64,000 nt of DNA from Elephas maximus indicus (Eukaryota > Chordata > Mammalia > Proboscidea > Elephantidae). The stretch is taken from NCBI RefSeq assembly GCF_024166365.1, contig NC_064819.1, positions 1,252,501-1,316,500 on the forward strand. The letters are read 5' to 3'. Under the pieces are notes generated by a model, which did not search any database, was not told where the DNA came from, and was given only the letters and a program-made list of their open reading frames with translations. Of the stretch, positions 28,132-40,429 are shown one piece after another. Made by a program: the position numbers and the translations under genes. Every line of letters starts with the position of its first letter. Position 1 is the stretch's first letter.

Positions 28132-29111
28132 ATGGTTTCTTAGCAGGACACAAAATAGTGGTGCCTCTTAGAATTTGGTGCTAGAATAGATTTGATGAAA
28201 TTTAAAAGTTCAATTTTTTTTATTATGCTTTAAGTTAATGTTTCTACAGTTCAAGTTGGTTTCTCATACAAAAATTCATACACATATTTTTATGTGACCC
28301 TAGCTGCTCTCCCTATAATGTGACAGCACACTTCTTCTTTCCACCCTGTATTCCCCGTGTCCATTCAACCAGCTCCTGTCCCTTTCTGCCTTCTCATCTC
28401 ACCCCGGGACGGGAGCTGCCCACAGTCTCATGTGTCTACTTGAGCTAAGAAGCATACTCTTCACAAGTATCATTTTATGTTTTATAGTCCAGTCTAATCT
28501 TTGTCTGAAGAGTTGGCTTTTGGATTGGTTTTAGTTTTGGGCTAACAGAGAGTCTGGGGGCTGTGTCTTCTGGGGTTCCTCCAGTCTCAGACCGTTAAGT
28601 CTGGTCTTTTTACTAGAAACTGAGTTCTGCACCCCAATTTTCTCCTGCTCCATCAGGGATTCTCTGTTGTGTTCCCTGTCAGGGCAGTCATTGGTGGAGC
28701 CAGGCACCATCTAGTTCTTCTGGCCTCAGGCTGATGAAATCTCGGTTTATATTGCCCTTTCTGTTTCTTGGGCTCAAATTTTCCTTGTGTCTTTGTTCTT
28801 CGTTCTCCTTTGCTCCAGGTGGGTTGGGACCAATCGATGCATCTTAGATGGCCGCTTGCTAGCTTTCAAGACTTCAGACACCACTCACCGAAGTGGGATG
28901 TAGAACATTTTCTTAATAAACTTAGTTATGCCAGTTGACCTAGATGTCCCCTGAAACCATGGTCCCCAGACCCCAGTTCCTGCCACTCTGTTCCTCGAAG
29001 TGTTTGGTTGTGTTCAGGAAACTTATTGGCTTTTGGTTTAGTCCAGTTGTGCTGACTTGTCCTGTATTGTGTGTTGTCCTTCCCTTCACCTAAAATAATT
29101 CTTATCTACTG

Positions 29112-29140
29112 AAAAAAAAAAAAAAAATTTTTTTTTTTTT
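29112..29140. repeat. A16T13 inverted tract flanked by TACTG
   Basis: A run of 16 A followed by 13 T sits between TACTG at 29107-29111 and TACTG at 29141-29145, inside the L1 copy A 3' UTR. The corresponding places in L1 copies B and C have no such tract. Confidence 0.85.
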
Positions 29141-30050
29141 TACTGTCTAGTTACTGAATATCCCTCTCTGTGCCTCCCCACCTTTGTAACCATCAAAGAA
29201 TGTTTTCTTCTGTATTTAAACCTTTTCTTGAGTTCTTATAATAGTGGTCTCATACAATATTTGTTTTTTTGCAACTGACCGATTTCACCAGCATACTGCC
29301 TTCCAGGTTCATCCCTGTTATGAGATGTTTCATGGATTCATCCTTGTTCTTTATTGTTGTGTAGTATTCCATTGTGTGAATATACCATAGTTTGTTTATG
29401 CATTCATCCCTTGATGGACACATAGGTTGTTTCCATCTTTTTGCTATTGTGAACAGTGCTGTGATAAAGATGGGCGTGCATGTATCTATTCGTGTGACGG
29501 CTCTTATTTCTCTAGGATATATTCCAAGGAGTGGGATTGCTGGATCGTATGGTAGTTCTATTTCTAGCTTTTTAAGGAAGCGCCAATTCAATTTCTGAAG
29601 TAGTTGTATCATTTTATATTCCCACCAGCAGTGTATAAGCGTTCCAGTTTCTCCATAGCCTCTCCAACATTTATTATTTTGTGTTTTTGAATTAACAGCT
29701 AGCCTTGTTGGGGTGAGATGGTATCTCATTGTAGTTCGATTTGGATTTCTCCAATGGCTAACGATCGTGAGCATTTCCTCGTGTATCTGTTAGCCACCTG
29801 AATGTCTTCTTTAGTGAAGTGCCTGTTCATACCCTTTGCCCATTTTAAAACTGGGTTATTCGTCTTTTTGTTGTTGAGGTTTTGCAGTATCTTGTAGAGT
29901 TTAGAGATTAGACACTGATCGGATTTGTCTTAGCCAAAATTTTTTCCCAGTCTATAGGTCGTCTTTTTACTCTTTTGGTGAAGTCTTTCGATAAGCTTAA
30001 GTGTTTGATTTTTAGGAGCTCCTTTTTTTTTTTTTTTTTAGTTATCTAGT

Positions 30051-32388
30051 CCCCCATGTGTCTGTCAGTTTGTCGTGCTGTGGTGGTTTGCATGTTGCTG
30101 TGATGCTGGAAGCTATGCCAACGATATTCATATACCAGCAGGGTCACTCATGGAGGACAGGTTTCAGCTGAGCTTCCAGACTAAGACAGACTAGGAAGAA
30201 GGACCCAGCAGTCTACTTCTGAAAAGTATTACCAGTGAAAACCTTATGAATAGCAGTGGAACATTGTCTGGTATAGTGCAGAAAGATGAGCCCCCAGGTT
30301 GGAAGGCACTCAAAAGATGACTGGGGAAGAGCTGCCTCCTCAAAGTAGGGTCGACCTTAATGACATGGATGGAGTAAAGCTTTCTGGACCTTCATTTTCT
30401 GATGTGGCATGACTCAGAAGAAACAGCTGCAAACATCCATGAATAACTGGAAACTGGAATGTGTGAAGTATGAATCTAGGAAAATTGGAAATGATCAAAA
30501 ATGAAATAGAATGCATAAACATGGATATCCTAGGCATTAGTGAGCTGAAATGGACTGATATTGGCCATTTTGAATTGGACAATCATATAGTCTACTATGC
30601 TGGGAATGACAACTTGAAGAGGAATGATGTTGCATTCATCGTCAGAAAGAACATTTAAAGATCTATCCTGAAGTACAATGCTGTCAGTGATAGGATAATA
30701 TCCATATGCCTCCAAGGAAGACCAGTTAATACGACTATTATTCAAATTTACACACCAACTACTAGGGCCAAAGATGAAGAAATAGAAGATTTTTACCAGC
30801 TGTTCTGGCTGCAGTCTGAAATTGATCGAACATGCGATCAAGATGCACTGATAATTACTGGTGATTGGAATGCGGAAGTTGGAAACAAAGAAGAAGGATC
30901 AGTAGTTGAAAAATATGGCCTTGGTGATAGGAACAATGCCAGAGATCAAATGATAGAATTTTGCAAGACCAATGACTTCTTCGTTGCTAATACCTTCTTT
31001 CACCAACATAGACAGCGACTATACACATGGACCTCACCAGATGGAGCACATAAAAATCAAATTGACTACATCTGTGGAAAGAGATGATGGAAAAGCTCAA
31101 TATCGTCAGTCAGAACAAGGCCAGGGGCCGACTGTGGAACAGACCATCAATTGCTCATATGCACGTTCAAACTGAAACTGAAGAAAATCAGAGCAAGTCC
31201 ATGAGAGCCAAAATATGACCTTGAGTATATCCCACCTGAATTTAGAGACCATCTGAAGAATGGATTTGACTCATTAAACACTAGTGACTGAAGACCAGAC
31301 AAGTTGTGGAATGACATCAAGAGGTCATTGAAAAGACAGGAAAGAAAGAAAGACCAAGATGGATGGCAGATGAGACTCTGAAACTTGCTCTCAAACGTTG
31401 AGCAGCTAAAACAAAAGGATGAACTGATGAAGTAAAAGAACTGAACAGAAGATTTCAAAGGGCTTCTCGAGAAGACAAAGTAAAGTATTATAATGACTTG
31501 TGCAAAGAGCTGGAGATGGAAAACCAAAAGGGAAGAACATGCTGGGCGTTTCTCAAGCTGAAAGAACTGAAGAAAAAAATCAAGCCTCGGGTTGCAATAC
31601 TGAAGGATTCTATGGGGAAAATATTAAACGACGCAGGAAGCATCAAAAGGAGATGGAAAGAATACACAGAGTCATTATACCAAAAAGAATTAGTCGATAT
31701 TCAACCATTTCAAGAGGTGGCATATGATCAGGAACTGATGGCACTGAAGGAAGAAGCCTAAGCTGCTCTGAAGGCATTGGTGAAAAACAAGGCTCCAGGA
31801 GTTGATGGATTATCAATTGAGATGTTTCAAGAAACAGATGCAGCGCTGGAGGTGCTCACTCATCTATGCCAAGAAAAATGGAAGACAGCTTCCTGGCCAA
31901 CTGACTGGAAGAGATCCATGTTTATGCCTATTCCCAAGAAACGTGATACAACTGAATGCAGAAATTATAGAACAATATCATTAATATCACACGCAAGCAA
32001 AATTTTGCTGAAGATCTTTCAAAAACGGCTGCAACAGTGTATCGATTGAATCGTGGTGTTGGTAAAGAATATTGAATATACCATGGAGTGCCAAAAGAAC
32101 GAACAAATCTCTCTTAGAAGTACAACCAGAATGCTCCTTAGAAGCAAGGATGGTGAGACTGCGTCTTACATACTTTGGACATGTTGTCAGGAGGGATCAA
32201 TCCCCGGAGGACATCATGCTTTGCAGAGTACAGGGTCAGCGGAAAAGGGGAAGACCCCCAAAGAGGTGGATTGACACAGTGGCTGCAACAATGAGCTCAA
32301 GCACAACAACGATTGTAAACAGTGTTTCCTTCTGTTGTGCATAGGGTTACTATGAGTCGGAACCAACTCGACAGCAGCTAACAACAAC
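30051..32388 (+). mobile_element. RTE LINE with complete ends but internal deletion, inserted in L1 copy A
   Basis: Target duplication AGTTATCT plus 3 bases (30040-30050; 32389-32399, one mismatch). From the 5' end: an untranslated leader, an AP-endonuclease-like part (GLGISELKW-type segment, TGDWNAEVGNKEE, QIDYICGK) broken by stops, a linker, then the N-terminal RT part (KNKAPGVDGLSIEMFQE; ECRNYRTISLISHASKIL). At about 32046 it jumps to the C-terminal region ([20 protein letters not shown]), so the RT catalytic core and the segment seen at 62511-62745 are missing. The tail ends CAGCTAACAACAAC. BovB-like RTE of afrotheres. Confidence 0.92.
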
Positions 32389-34999
32389 AGTTATCTCGTT
32401 TCTCTTCTGGTGTTTGTGCGTTGTTAGTAATGTTTTGTATTTTGCTTATGCCATGTATTAGGGCTCCTAGTGGTGTCCCTATTTTTTCTTCCATGATCTT
32501 TATCATTTTAGATTTTATATTTACATCTTTGATCCATTTTGAGTTAGTTTTTGTGTATGGTGTGAGGTATGGGTCTTGTTTCATTTTTTTTTTTTTTTTT
32601 GCAGATGTATATCCAGTTATGCCAGCACCATTTGTTGAAGAGACTGTCTTTTCCCAAATTAATGGACTTTGGACCTTTGTCAAATATCAGCTGCTCATGG
32701 GTGGATGAATTTACATCTACATTCTCAATTCTGTTCCATTGGTCTATGTATCTATGTTGTCCCAGTACCAGGCTGTTTTGACTACTGTGGCAGTATAATA
32801 TGTTCTAAAATCAGGTAGTGTGAGGCCTCTCACTTTATTCTTCTTCTTTAGTAATGCTTTCCTTGTCCAGGGCTTCTTCCCTTTCCATGTGAAGTTGTTG
32901 ATTTGTTTCTCCATCTCATTAAAAAATGCCACTGGAATTTTGATCGGGATTGCATTGTATCTGTAGATCGCTTTGGGTAGAATAGACATTTTCACAATGT
33001 TGAGTCTTCCTATCCATGAGCAAGGTATGTTTTTCTGCTCTTTTGGTTTCTTGCAGTAGCGTCTTGTAGTTTTCTTTTTACAGGTCTTTTACATCTGTGT
33101 TAGATTTATTCCTAAGTATTGTATCTTCCTGGGGGCTATTGTAAATGGTATTGATTTGGTGATTTCCGCTTTGATGTTCTCTTTGTTGGTGTAGAGGAAT
33201 CCAACTGATTTTTGTATATTTATCTTGTATCCTGATGCTTGGCTGAACTCTTATATTAGTTCCAGTAGTTTTCTTGGGGTTTCTTTGGGGTTTTCTGTGT
33301 ATAAGATCGTATCATCTGCAAATAGAGATACTTTTACTTCTTCCTTACAAATTTGATGCTCTTTATTTTTTTTTTCTAGCCTGATTGCTCTGGCTAGGAC
33401 CTTCAGCACAATGTTGAATAAGAGTGGTAGAGCGTCATTGGCTGGTTCCCATTCTCGGGGAATGTTTTCAGACTCTCTCCATTTCGGATGATGCTGCCTA
33501 TTGGCTTTGTATAAATGCCCTTTATTATGTTGAGGAATTTCCCTTCTATTCCTGTTTTGCTGAGAGTTTTTATCGGGAGTGGGTGTTGGACTTTGTCCAA
33601 TGTCTTTTCTGCATCAATTGATAAGACCATGTGGTTCCTGTCTTTTATTTTGTTTACGTGATGGATTACATTGATTGTTTTTCTAATGTTGAACCATCTC
33701 TGCATAGCTGGTACGAATACCACTTGGTCACAGTGAATTAATTTTTTGATATGCTGTTGAATTCTATTGGCTACAATTTTGTTGAGGACTTTTGTGTCTG
33801 TGTTCATGAGGGATATAGGTCTGGAATTTTCTTTTCTTGTGATGTCTTTACCTGGTCTTGGTATCAGTGTTACCCTGGCTTCATAGAATGAGTTTGGGAG
33901 TATTCCATCCTTTTCTATGCTCTGAAATACCTTTAGTAGTGGTGTTAATTCTTCTCTGAAAGTTTGGTAGAATTCTCCAGTGAAGCCATCAGGGCCAGGG
34001 CTTTTTCTTTTGTTGGGAGTTTTGTTTTTAATTTTTATTCTGCTTGAAGTGAAAGTTTACAAATCAAGTCAGTCTCTCACACAAAAATTTATATACACCT
34101 TGCTACATGCTCCTAATTGCTCTCTCCCTCATGAGACAGTCCGCTCCCTCCCTCCACTCTCTCTTTTCATGTCCATTTAGCCAGCTTCTAACCCCCTCTA
34201 CCCTGTCATCTCCCCTCCAGGGAGGAGACGCCAACATACTCTCAAGTGTCCACCTGATCCCAGAAGCTCACTCCTCAGCAGCATCCCTCTCCAACCCATT
34301 GTCCAGTCCAATCCATGTCTGAAGAGTTGGCTTTGGGAATGGTTCCTGTCCTGGGCCAACGGAAGGTCTGGGAACCATGACCACCGGGGTCCTTCTAGTT
34401 TCAGTCAGACCATTAAGTCTGGTCTTTTTATGAGAATGTGGGGTCTGCATCCCACTGCTCTTCTGCTCCCTCAGGGGTTCTCTGTTGTGTTCCCTGTCAG
34501 GGCAGTCATCGGTTGTAGTTGGGCACCATCTAGCTCTTCTGGTGTCAGGCTGATGTAGTCTCTGGTCTATGTGGCCCTTTCTGTCTCTTGGGTTTATAAT
34601 TACCTTGTGTCCTTGGTATTCTTCTTTCTCCTTTGATCCAGGTGGGTTGAGACCAATCGATGCATCTTAGATGGCCACTTGTCAGCATTTAAGAACCCAT
34701 ATGCCTCTCTCCAAAGTGGGATGCAGAATGTTTTCTTAATAGATTTTATTATGCCAATCGACTTAGATGTCCCCTGAAACCATGGTCCCCAAACCCCTGC
34801 CCCTGCTACACAGGCCTTCAAAGCACTCAGTTTATTCTTTTGTTTTGGTTTAGTCCAGTTGTGCTGACCTCGCCTATATTGTGTGTTGTCTTTCCCATCA
34901 CCTAAAGTAGTTCTTATATACTATAATTAGTGAATACCCCCTCCCAAAATTCCTCCCTCCCCCCTCTTGTAACCATCAAAGAATATTTTCTTCTCTGTT

Positions 35000-37900
35000 T
35001 AAACTATTTCTTGAGTTCTTAAAATAGTGGTCTTATATAATATTTGTCCTTTTGCAACTGACTAATTTCACTCAGCATAATGCCTTCCAGATTCCTCCAT
35101 GTTATGAAATGTTTCCCAGATTCATCACTGTTCTTTATTGATGCGTAGTAATCCATTGTGTGAATATACCATAATTTATTTAACCATTCATCTGTTGATG
35201 GGAACCTTGGTTGCTTTCACTTTTTCCTATTGTAAACAGTGCTGCAATGAACATGGGTGTGCATATATCTGCTCGTGTAAAGCCTCTTATTTCTCTAGGA
35301 TATATTCCAAGGAGTGGAATCCTGGATCCTATGGTAGTTCTATTTCTAGCTTTTTAAGGAAGTGCCAAATCGATTTCCAAAGTGGTTATACCATTTTACA
35401 TTCCCACCAGCAGTGTATAAGTGTTCCAATCTCTCTAACAGCCTCTCCAACGTTTATTGTTTTGTGTTTTTTGGATTAATGCCAGCCTTGCTGGAGTGAG
35501 ATGAAATCTCATTGTAGTTTTGATTTGCATTTCTCTAATGCCTAATCACCGTGAGCATTTTCTCATGTATCTGTTAGCTACCTCAATGTCTTCTTTAGTG
35601 AAGTGTCTGTTCATATTTTATGCCCATTTTTTAATTGGGTTATTTGTCTTTTTGTAGTTGAGTTTTTGCAATATCATGTAGATTTTAGAGATCTGGTGCT
35701 GATCAGAAATGTCATAGCTAAAAACTTTTTCCCAGTCTGTAGGTTATCTTTTTACTCTGTTCGTGAAGTCTTTGGATGAGCATAGGTGTTTGATTTTTAG
35801 GAGCTTTTCCAGTTATCTAGTTTTTCTTCTACATCCTTAGTAATGTTTTGTATACTGTTTATGCCATGTATTAGGGCTCCTGGAAACCCTGGTGGCATAG
35901 TGGTTAAGTGCTACGGCTGCCAACCAAAGGTTCAGCAGTTCAAATCCACCAAGCGCTCCTTGGAAACTCTATGGGGCAGTTCTACGCTGTCCTATAGGGT
36001 CGCTATGAGTCGGAATCGACTCGACAGCACTGGGTTTATTAGGGCTCCTAAAGGTGTCCCTATTTTTTCTTCCACGATCTTTATTGTTTTATATTTAGGT
36101 CTTTGACCCATTTTGAGCTCGTTTTTGTGCATGGATTGAGGTGTGGGTCCTGTTTCATTTTTTTGCAGATGGATATCCAGTTATACCAGCACCATTTGTA
36201 ACAAAGGCTGTCTTTTCCCCATTTAACTGTTTTGGGCCCTTTGTCAAATATCATCTGCTCATATGTGGATGCATTTATGTCTGGATTCTCAATTCTGTTC
36301 CATTGGTCCATGTATCAGTTGTTGTACCAGTACTAGGCTGTTTTGACTACTGCAGCATAGTAGCTTCTAAAATCAGGTAGAGTAAGTCCTCCCACTTTGT
36401 TCCTCTTTTTTAGTAATGCTTTACTTATCTGGGGCCTCCTTCCCTTCCATGTGACGTTGGTGATTTGTTTCTCCATCTCGTTAAAGAATTGGAATTTGGA
36501 TTGGAATTGCTTTAAGTGTATAGATCACTTTTGGTAGAATAGACATTTTTATAATGTCAAGTCTTCCTATCCATGAGCAAGGTATGTTTTTTCCACTTAT
36601 GTAGGTCTCTTTTGGTTTCTTGCAGAAGTGTATTGTAGTTTCCTTTGTATGTCTTTTACATCTCTGGTAAGATTTATTCCTAAGTATTTTATCTCCTTGG
36701 GGTCTACTGTAAATGGTATTGATTTGGTGATTTCCTCTTCGATGTTCTTTTTGTTGGTGTGGGGGAATCCAACTTATTTTTGTATGTTTATCTTGTATCC
36801 CAATACTCTGCTGAACTCTTCTATTAGTTTCAGTAGTTTTCTTTAGGATTCCTTAGGGTTTTCTGTGTATAAGATCATGCCATCTGCAAATAGAGATACT
36901 TTTACTTCTTCCTTGCCAATGTGAATGCCCTTTATTTCTTTTTCTAGCCTAATTGCTCTGGCTAGGACCTCCAGCACAATGTTGAATAAGAGTGGTGATA
37001 AAGGGCATCCTTGTCTGGTTTCCAATCTCAAGGGGAATGCTTTCAGACTCTCTCCATTTAGTATGATGTTGACTCTTGACTATGTATAAAAAAAAAAAAA
37101 ATGTATAAATGCCCTTTATTATGCTGAGGAATTTTCCTTCTATTCCTATTTTGCTGAGAGTTTTTATCATGAGTGGGTGTTGAACTTTGTTAAATACCTT
37201 TTCTGCATCAATTGATAAAATCATGTGATTCCCGTCTCTTGTTTTATTTACGTGGTGGATTACATTAATTGTTTTTCTAATGTTGAACCATCCCTGCATA
37301 CCTGCTATGAATCCCACTTGGTCATGGTGAATTATTTTTTTGATATGTTGTTGAATTCTATTGGCTAGAAATTTTTTGAGGATTTTTGCATCTAAGTTCA
37401 TGAGGGATATAAATCTGTAATTTTCTTTTTCTGTGGTGTCTTTACCTGGTTTTGGTATCAGGAATACGGTGGCTTCATAGAATGAGTTTGGTAGTATTCT
37501 GTCCTTTCCTATGCTCTGAAATACTTTTAGTGGTAGTGAAATTAACTCTTCTCTGAAAGTTTGGTAGAACTCTGCAGTGAAGCCATCCGGACCAGGGGTT
37601 TTTTTTTTTTTGTTGGAAGTTTTTTGATTACCTTTTCAATCTCTTCTTTTGTTATGGGTCTATTTAGTTGTTCTACCTCTGTGTTAGTTTAGGTAGGTAG
37701 TGTTTTTCTAGGAATTCATCCATTTCTTCTAGGTTTTCAAATTTGTTAGAGTATGATTTTTCATAGTCATCTGATATGATTCTTTTAATTTCAGTTGGAT
37801 TTGTTGTTATATCACCCACCTCATTTCTTATTCGAGATATTTGCTTCCTCTCCTGTTTTTCTTTTGTCAGTTTGGCTAATGGTTTATCAATTTTGTTGAC

Positions 37901-39000
37901 TTTTTCAAAGAACCAGCTTTTGGTCTTGTTAATTCTTTCAATTGTTTTTCTGTTTTCTATTGCATTTAGTTCTGCTCTAATTTTTATTATTTGTTTTCTT
38001 CTGGTGCCTGTGGTTTTCTTTTGTTGCTCTCTTTCTATTTGTTCAAGTTGTAGGGATAATTCTTTGATTTTGGCCCTTTCTTGTTTTTGTATGTTTGCAT
38101 TTATTGATATAAATTGACCTCTGAGCACTGCTTTCACTGTGTCCCAAAGGTTCTGATAGGAAGTCTTTTCTTTCTCATTGCATTCTATGAATTTCTTTAT
38201 TCCATCCTTAATATCTTCTATAATCCAGTCTTTTTTGAGCAGGGTATTGTTCAGTTTCCAAGTGTTTGATTTCTTTTCCCTGCTTTTTCTGTTATTTATT
38301 TCCACTTTTCTGGCCTTAGGGTAAGAGAAGATGCTTTGTAATATTTCAATGTTTTGGATTCTGCTAAGGCTTGCTTTATGACCTAATACATGGTCTATTC
38401 TAGAGAATCTTGCTTGCGCACTAGAAAAGAAAGTATACTTGGTTGCTGCTGGGTGGAGTGTCCTGTATATGTCTGTGAGGTCAAATTGGTTGATTGTGGC
38501 ATTTAGATCTTCCGTGTCTTTATTGAGCTTCTTTCTGGATGTCCTGTCCTTCACCAAAAGTGGTGTATTGAAGTCTCCTACTATTATTGTGGAGGTGTCT
38601 ATCTCACTTTTCAATGCTGATAGAGTTTGTTTTATGTATTTTGCAGCCCTGTCATTGGTGCATAAATATTTAATATGGTTATATCTTCTTGGTATATTGT
38701 CCCTTTAATCATTATATAGTGTTCTTCCTTATCCTTTTTGATGGATTTAACTTTCAAGTCTGTTTTGTCAGAAACTAATATTGCCACTCCTGCTCTTTTT
38801 TGATTGTTGTTTGCTTGATATATTTTTTTCCATCCTTTGAGTCTTAGTTTGTGTCTCTAAGTCTAAGGTGTGTCTCTTGTAGACAGCATATAGACGGATC
38901 GTGTTTTTAATCCATTCTGCCACGCTCTATTAGTGCATTTAGCCCATTTCCATTCAGCATAATTATAGACATGAATTTTGATGTCTTTTTTTGTGTGTTG
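35000..39000 (-). pseudogene. L1 copy B ORF2 (endonuclease / reverse transcriptase), disrupted
   Basis: The longest remnant, 38614-37673 (313 aa), covers the end of the endonuclease and the linker (IIVGDFNTPLLVKDRTSRK; FFEKVNKIDKPLAKLTKE; DEFLEKHYLPKLTQ). 37401-36949 and 37031-36843 hold the RT fingers and palm ([53 protein letters not shown]) in different frames. The palm motif is [10 protein letters not shown], so the second catalytic Asp is Gly. A SINE at 35882 and an A-tract insertion at 37089 break it further. Boundaries are approximate. Confidence 0.85.
35882..36036 (+). repeat. AfroSINE inserted in L1 copy B, with 13-bp target duplication
   Basis: TATTAGGGCTCCT occurs at 35869-35881 and 36037-36049, exactly flanking a near-consensus SINE (GGAAACCCTGGTGGCATAGT to CGACTCGACAGCACTGGG). 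The youngest layer of the nest. Confidence 0.97.
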
Positions 39001-39664
39001 TTGACAATTTCTTTTTCCCACTTAATTTTATGTGCTGAGTAGATTATCTTTATGTATTCTCCTTTCCTCATATTCATTGTTGTTGATTTTGTTTCTGCTC
39101 AGTCTCTATTTATTTATTGTATTTTATTTTGATGTGTTAGGATAGTTTGTCTCCTTGTGGTTACCTTATTGTTTAGCACTATTTTTCTAAATTTAAACCT
39201 AAGTTTTTTTCTTTGTATCGCTGTATCTTCCTCTCCATATGGAAGATCTATAATTACATTTTTTAGTCCCTCTTCATTGTTTTAATGTTGTCTTCTTTTA
39301 TATAATAACATCGCTGTTAGGCTGTTTTCAGATTTTTTTGTTTTTAATCTTTTTTTTTTTTTTCCCTTTCTGGGTTGACTTCTGATTGCTCTGCCCAGTG
39401 TTCTAGTCTTGGATTGATACCTGATATTATTGATTGTCTAACCAAAGAACTCTCTTTAGTATTTCTCGTAGCTTGGTTTGGTTTTTACGAATTCTCTAAA
39501 CTTCTGTTTATCTGGAAATGTTCTAATTTCACCTTCATATTTAAGAGACAGTTTTGCTGGATATATGATTCTTGGCTGGCAGTTTTTTTCCTTCAATTTT
39601 TTAAATAAGTCATCCCATTGCCTTCTTGCCTGCATGGTTTCTGCCGAGTATTCTGAGCTCGTTC

Positions 39665-40429
39665 TTATTGGCTCTCCTTTGTAGGTGACTTTTCGTTTAT
39701 CCCTAAAAAATCTTTATCTTTGGTTTTGGCAAGTTTGATTATAATATGTCTTGGTGACTTTCTTTTAACATCTACCTCATGTGGAGCTCGTTGAGCATCT
39801 TGGATAGATATCTTCTCATCTCTCACAATATCAGGGAAGTTTTCTGCCAACAAATCTTCAACAATTCTCTCTGTATTTTCTGTTATCCCTCCCTGTTCTG
39901 GTACTCCAATCACTCGTAGGTTATTTCTCTTGATAGAGTCCCACATGATTCTTAAGGTTTCTTCATTTTTTTTAATTCTTTTATCTTATTTTTCTTTAAA
40001 TATATTAGTGCCAAGTGCTTTATCTTCAAGTTCAGAAATTCTAGCTTCTACTTGCTCAATTCTGCTTCTCTGACTTTCTATTGAGTTGTCTGCTTCTGTA
40101 ATTTTATTGTTGATCTTCTGAATTTCTGATTGCTGTCTGTCTATGGATTTTTCCAGCTTATGAAATTTTTCATTATGTTCCTGAAAAATCTTTTTAATTT
40201 TTTCTATTGCTTTATCTGTGTGTTCCTTGGCTTGTTCCGCATATTGCCTCATTTCCCTCCTGATGTCTTGAAGGGTTCTGTATATTAAACTTTTGTATTC
40301 TGCCTCTGGTAATTCCATGAATGCACTTTCATCTAGAAGATCCCTGGATTCTTTGTTTTGAGAGCTTGTTGAGGTGATCATGGTCTGTTTCTTTATGTGA
40401 CTTGATATTGACTGTTGTCTCTGAGTCAT
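39665..40429 (-). pseudogene. L1 copy B ORF1 (RNA-binding chaperone), disrupted
   Basis: Two - strand frames cover ORF1p. 40429-39986 (147 aa) is a charged coiled coil (KIKKIFQEHNEKFHKLEKSI; SRIEQVEARISELEDK). 39946-39665 (93 aa) is the RRM-like and C-terminal part (NNLRVIGVPEQ; SPRHIIIKLAKTKDKDF). A stop or frameshift near 39970, next to a T-rich run, separates them. In life ORF1p trimers coat L1 RNA. Confidence 0.88.

Noticed and set aside
30470..32344. Several short + strand open frames taken as host genes
   Set aside because: They are fragments of the RTE ORF (endonuclease, RT and C-terminal parts) interrupted by stops.
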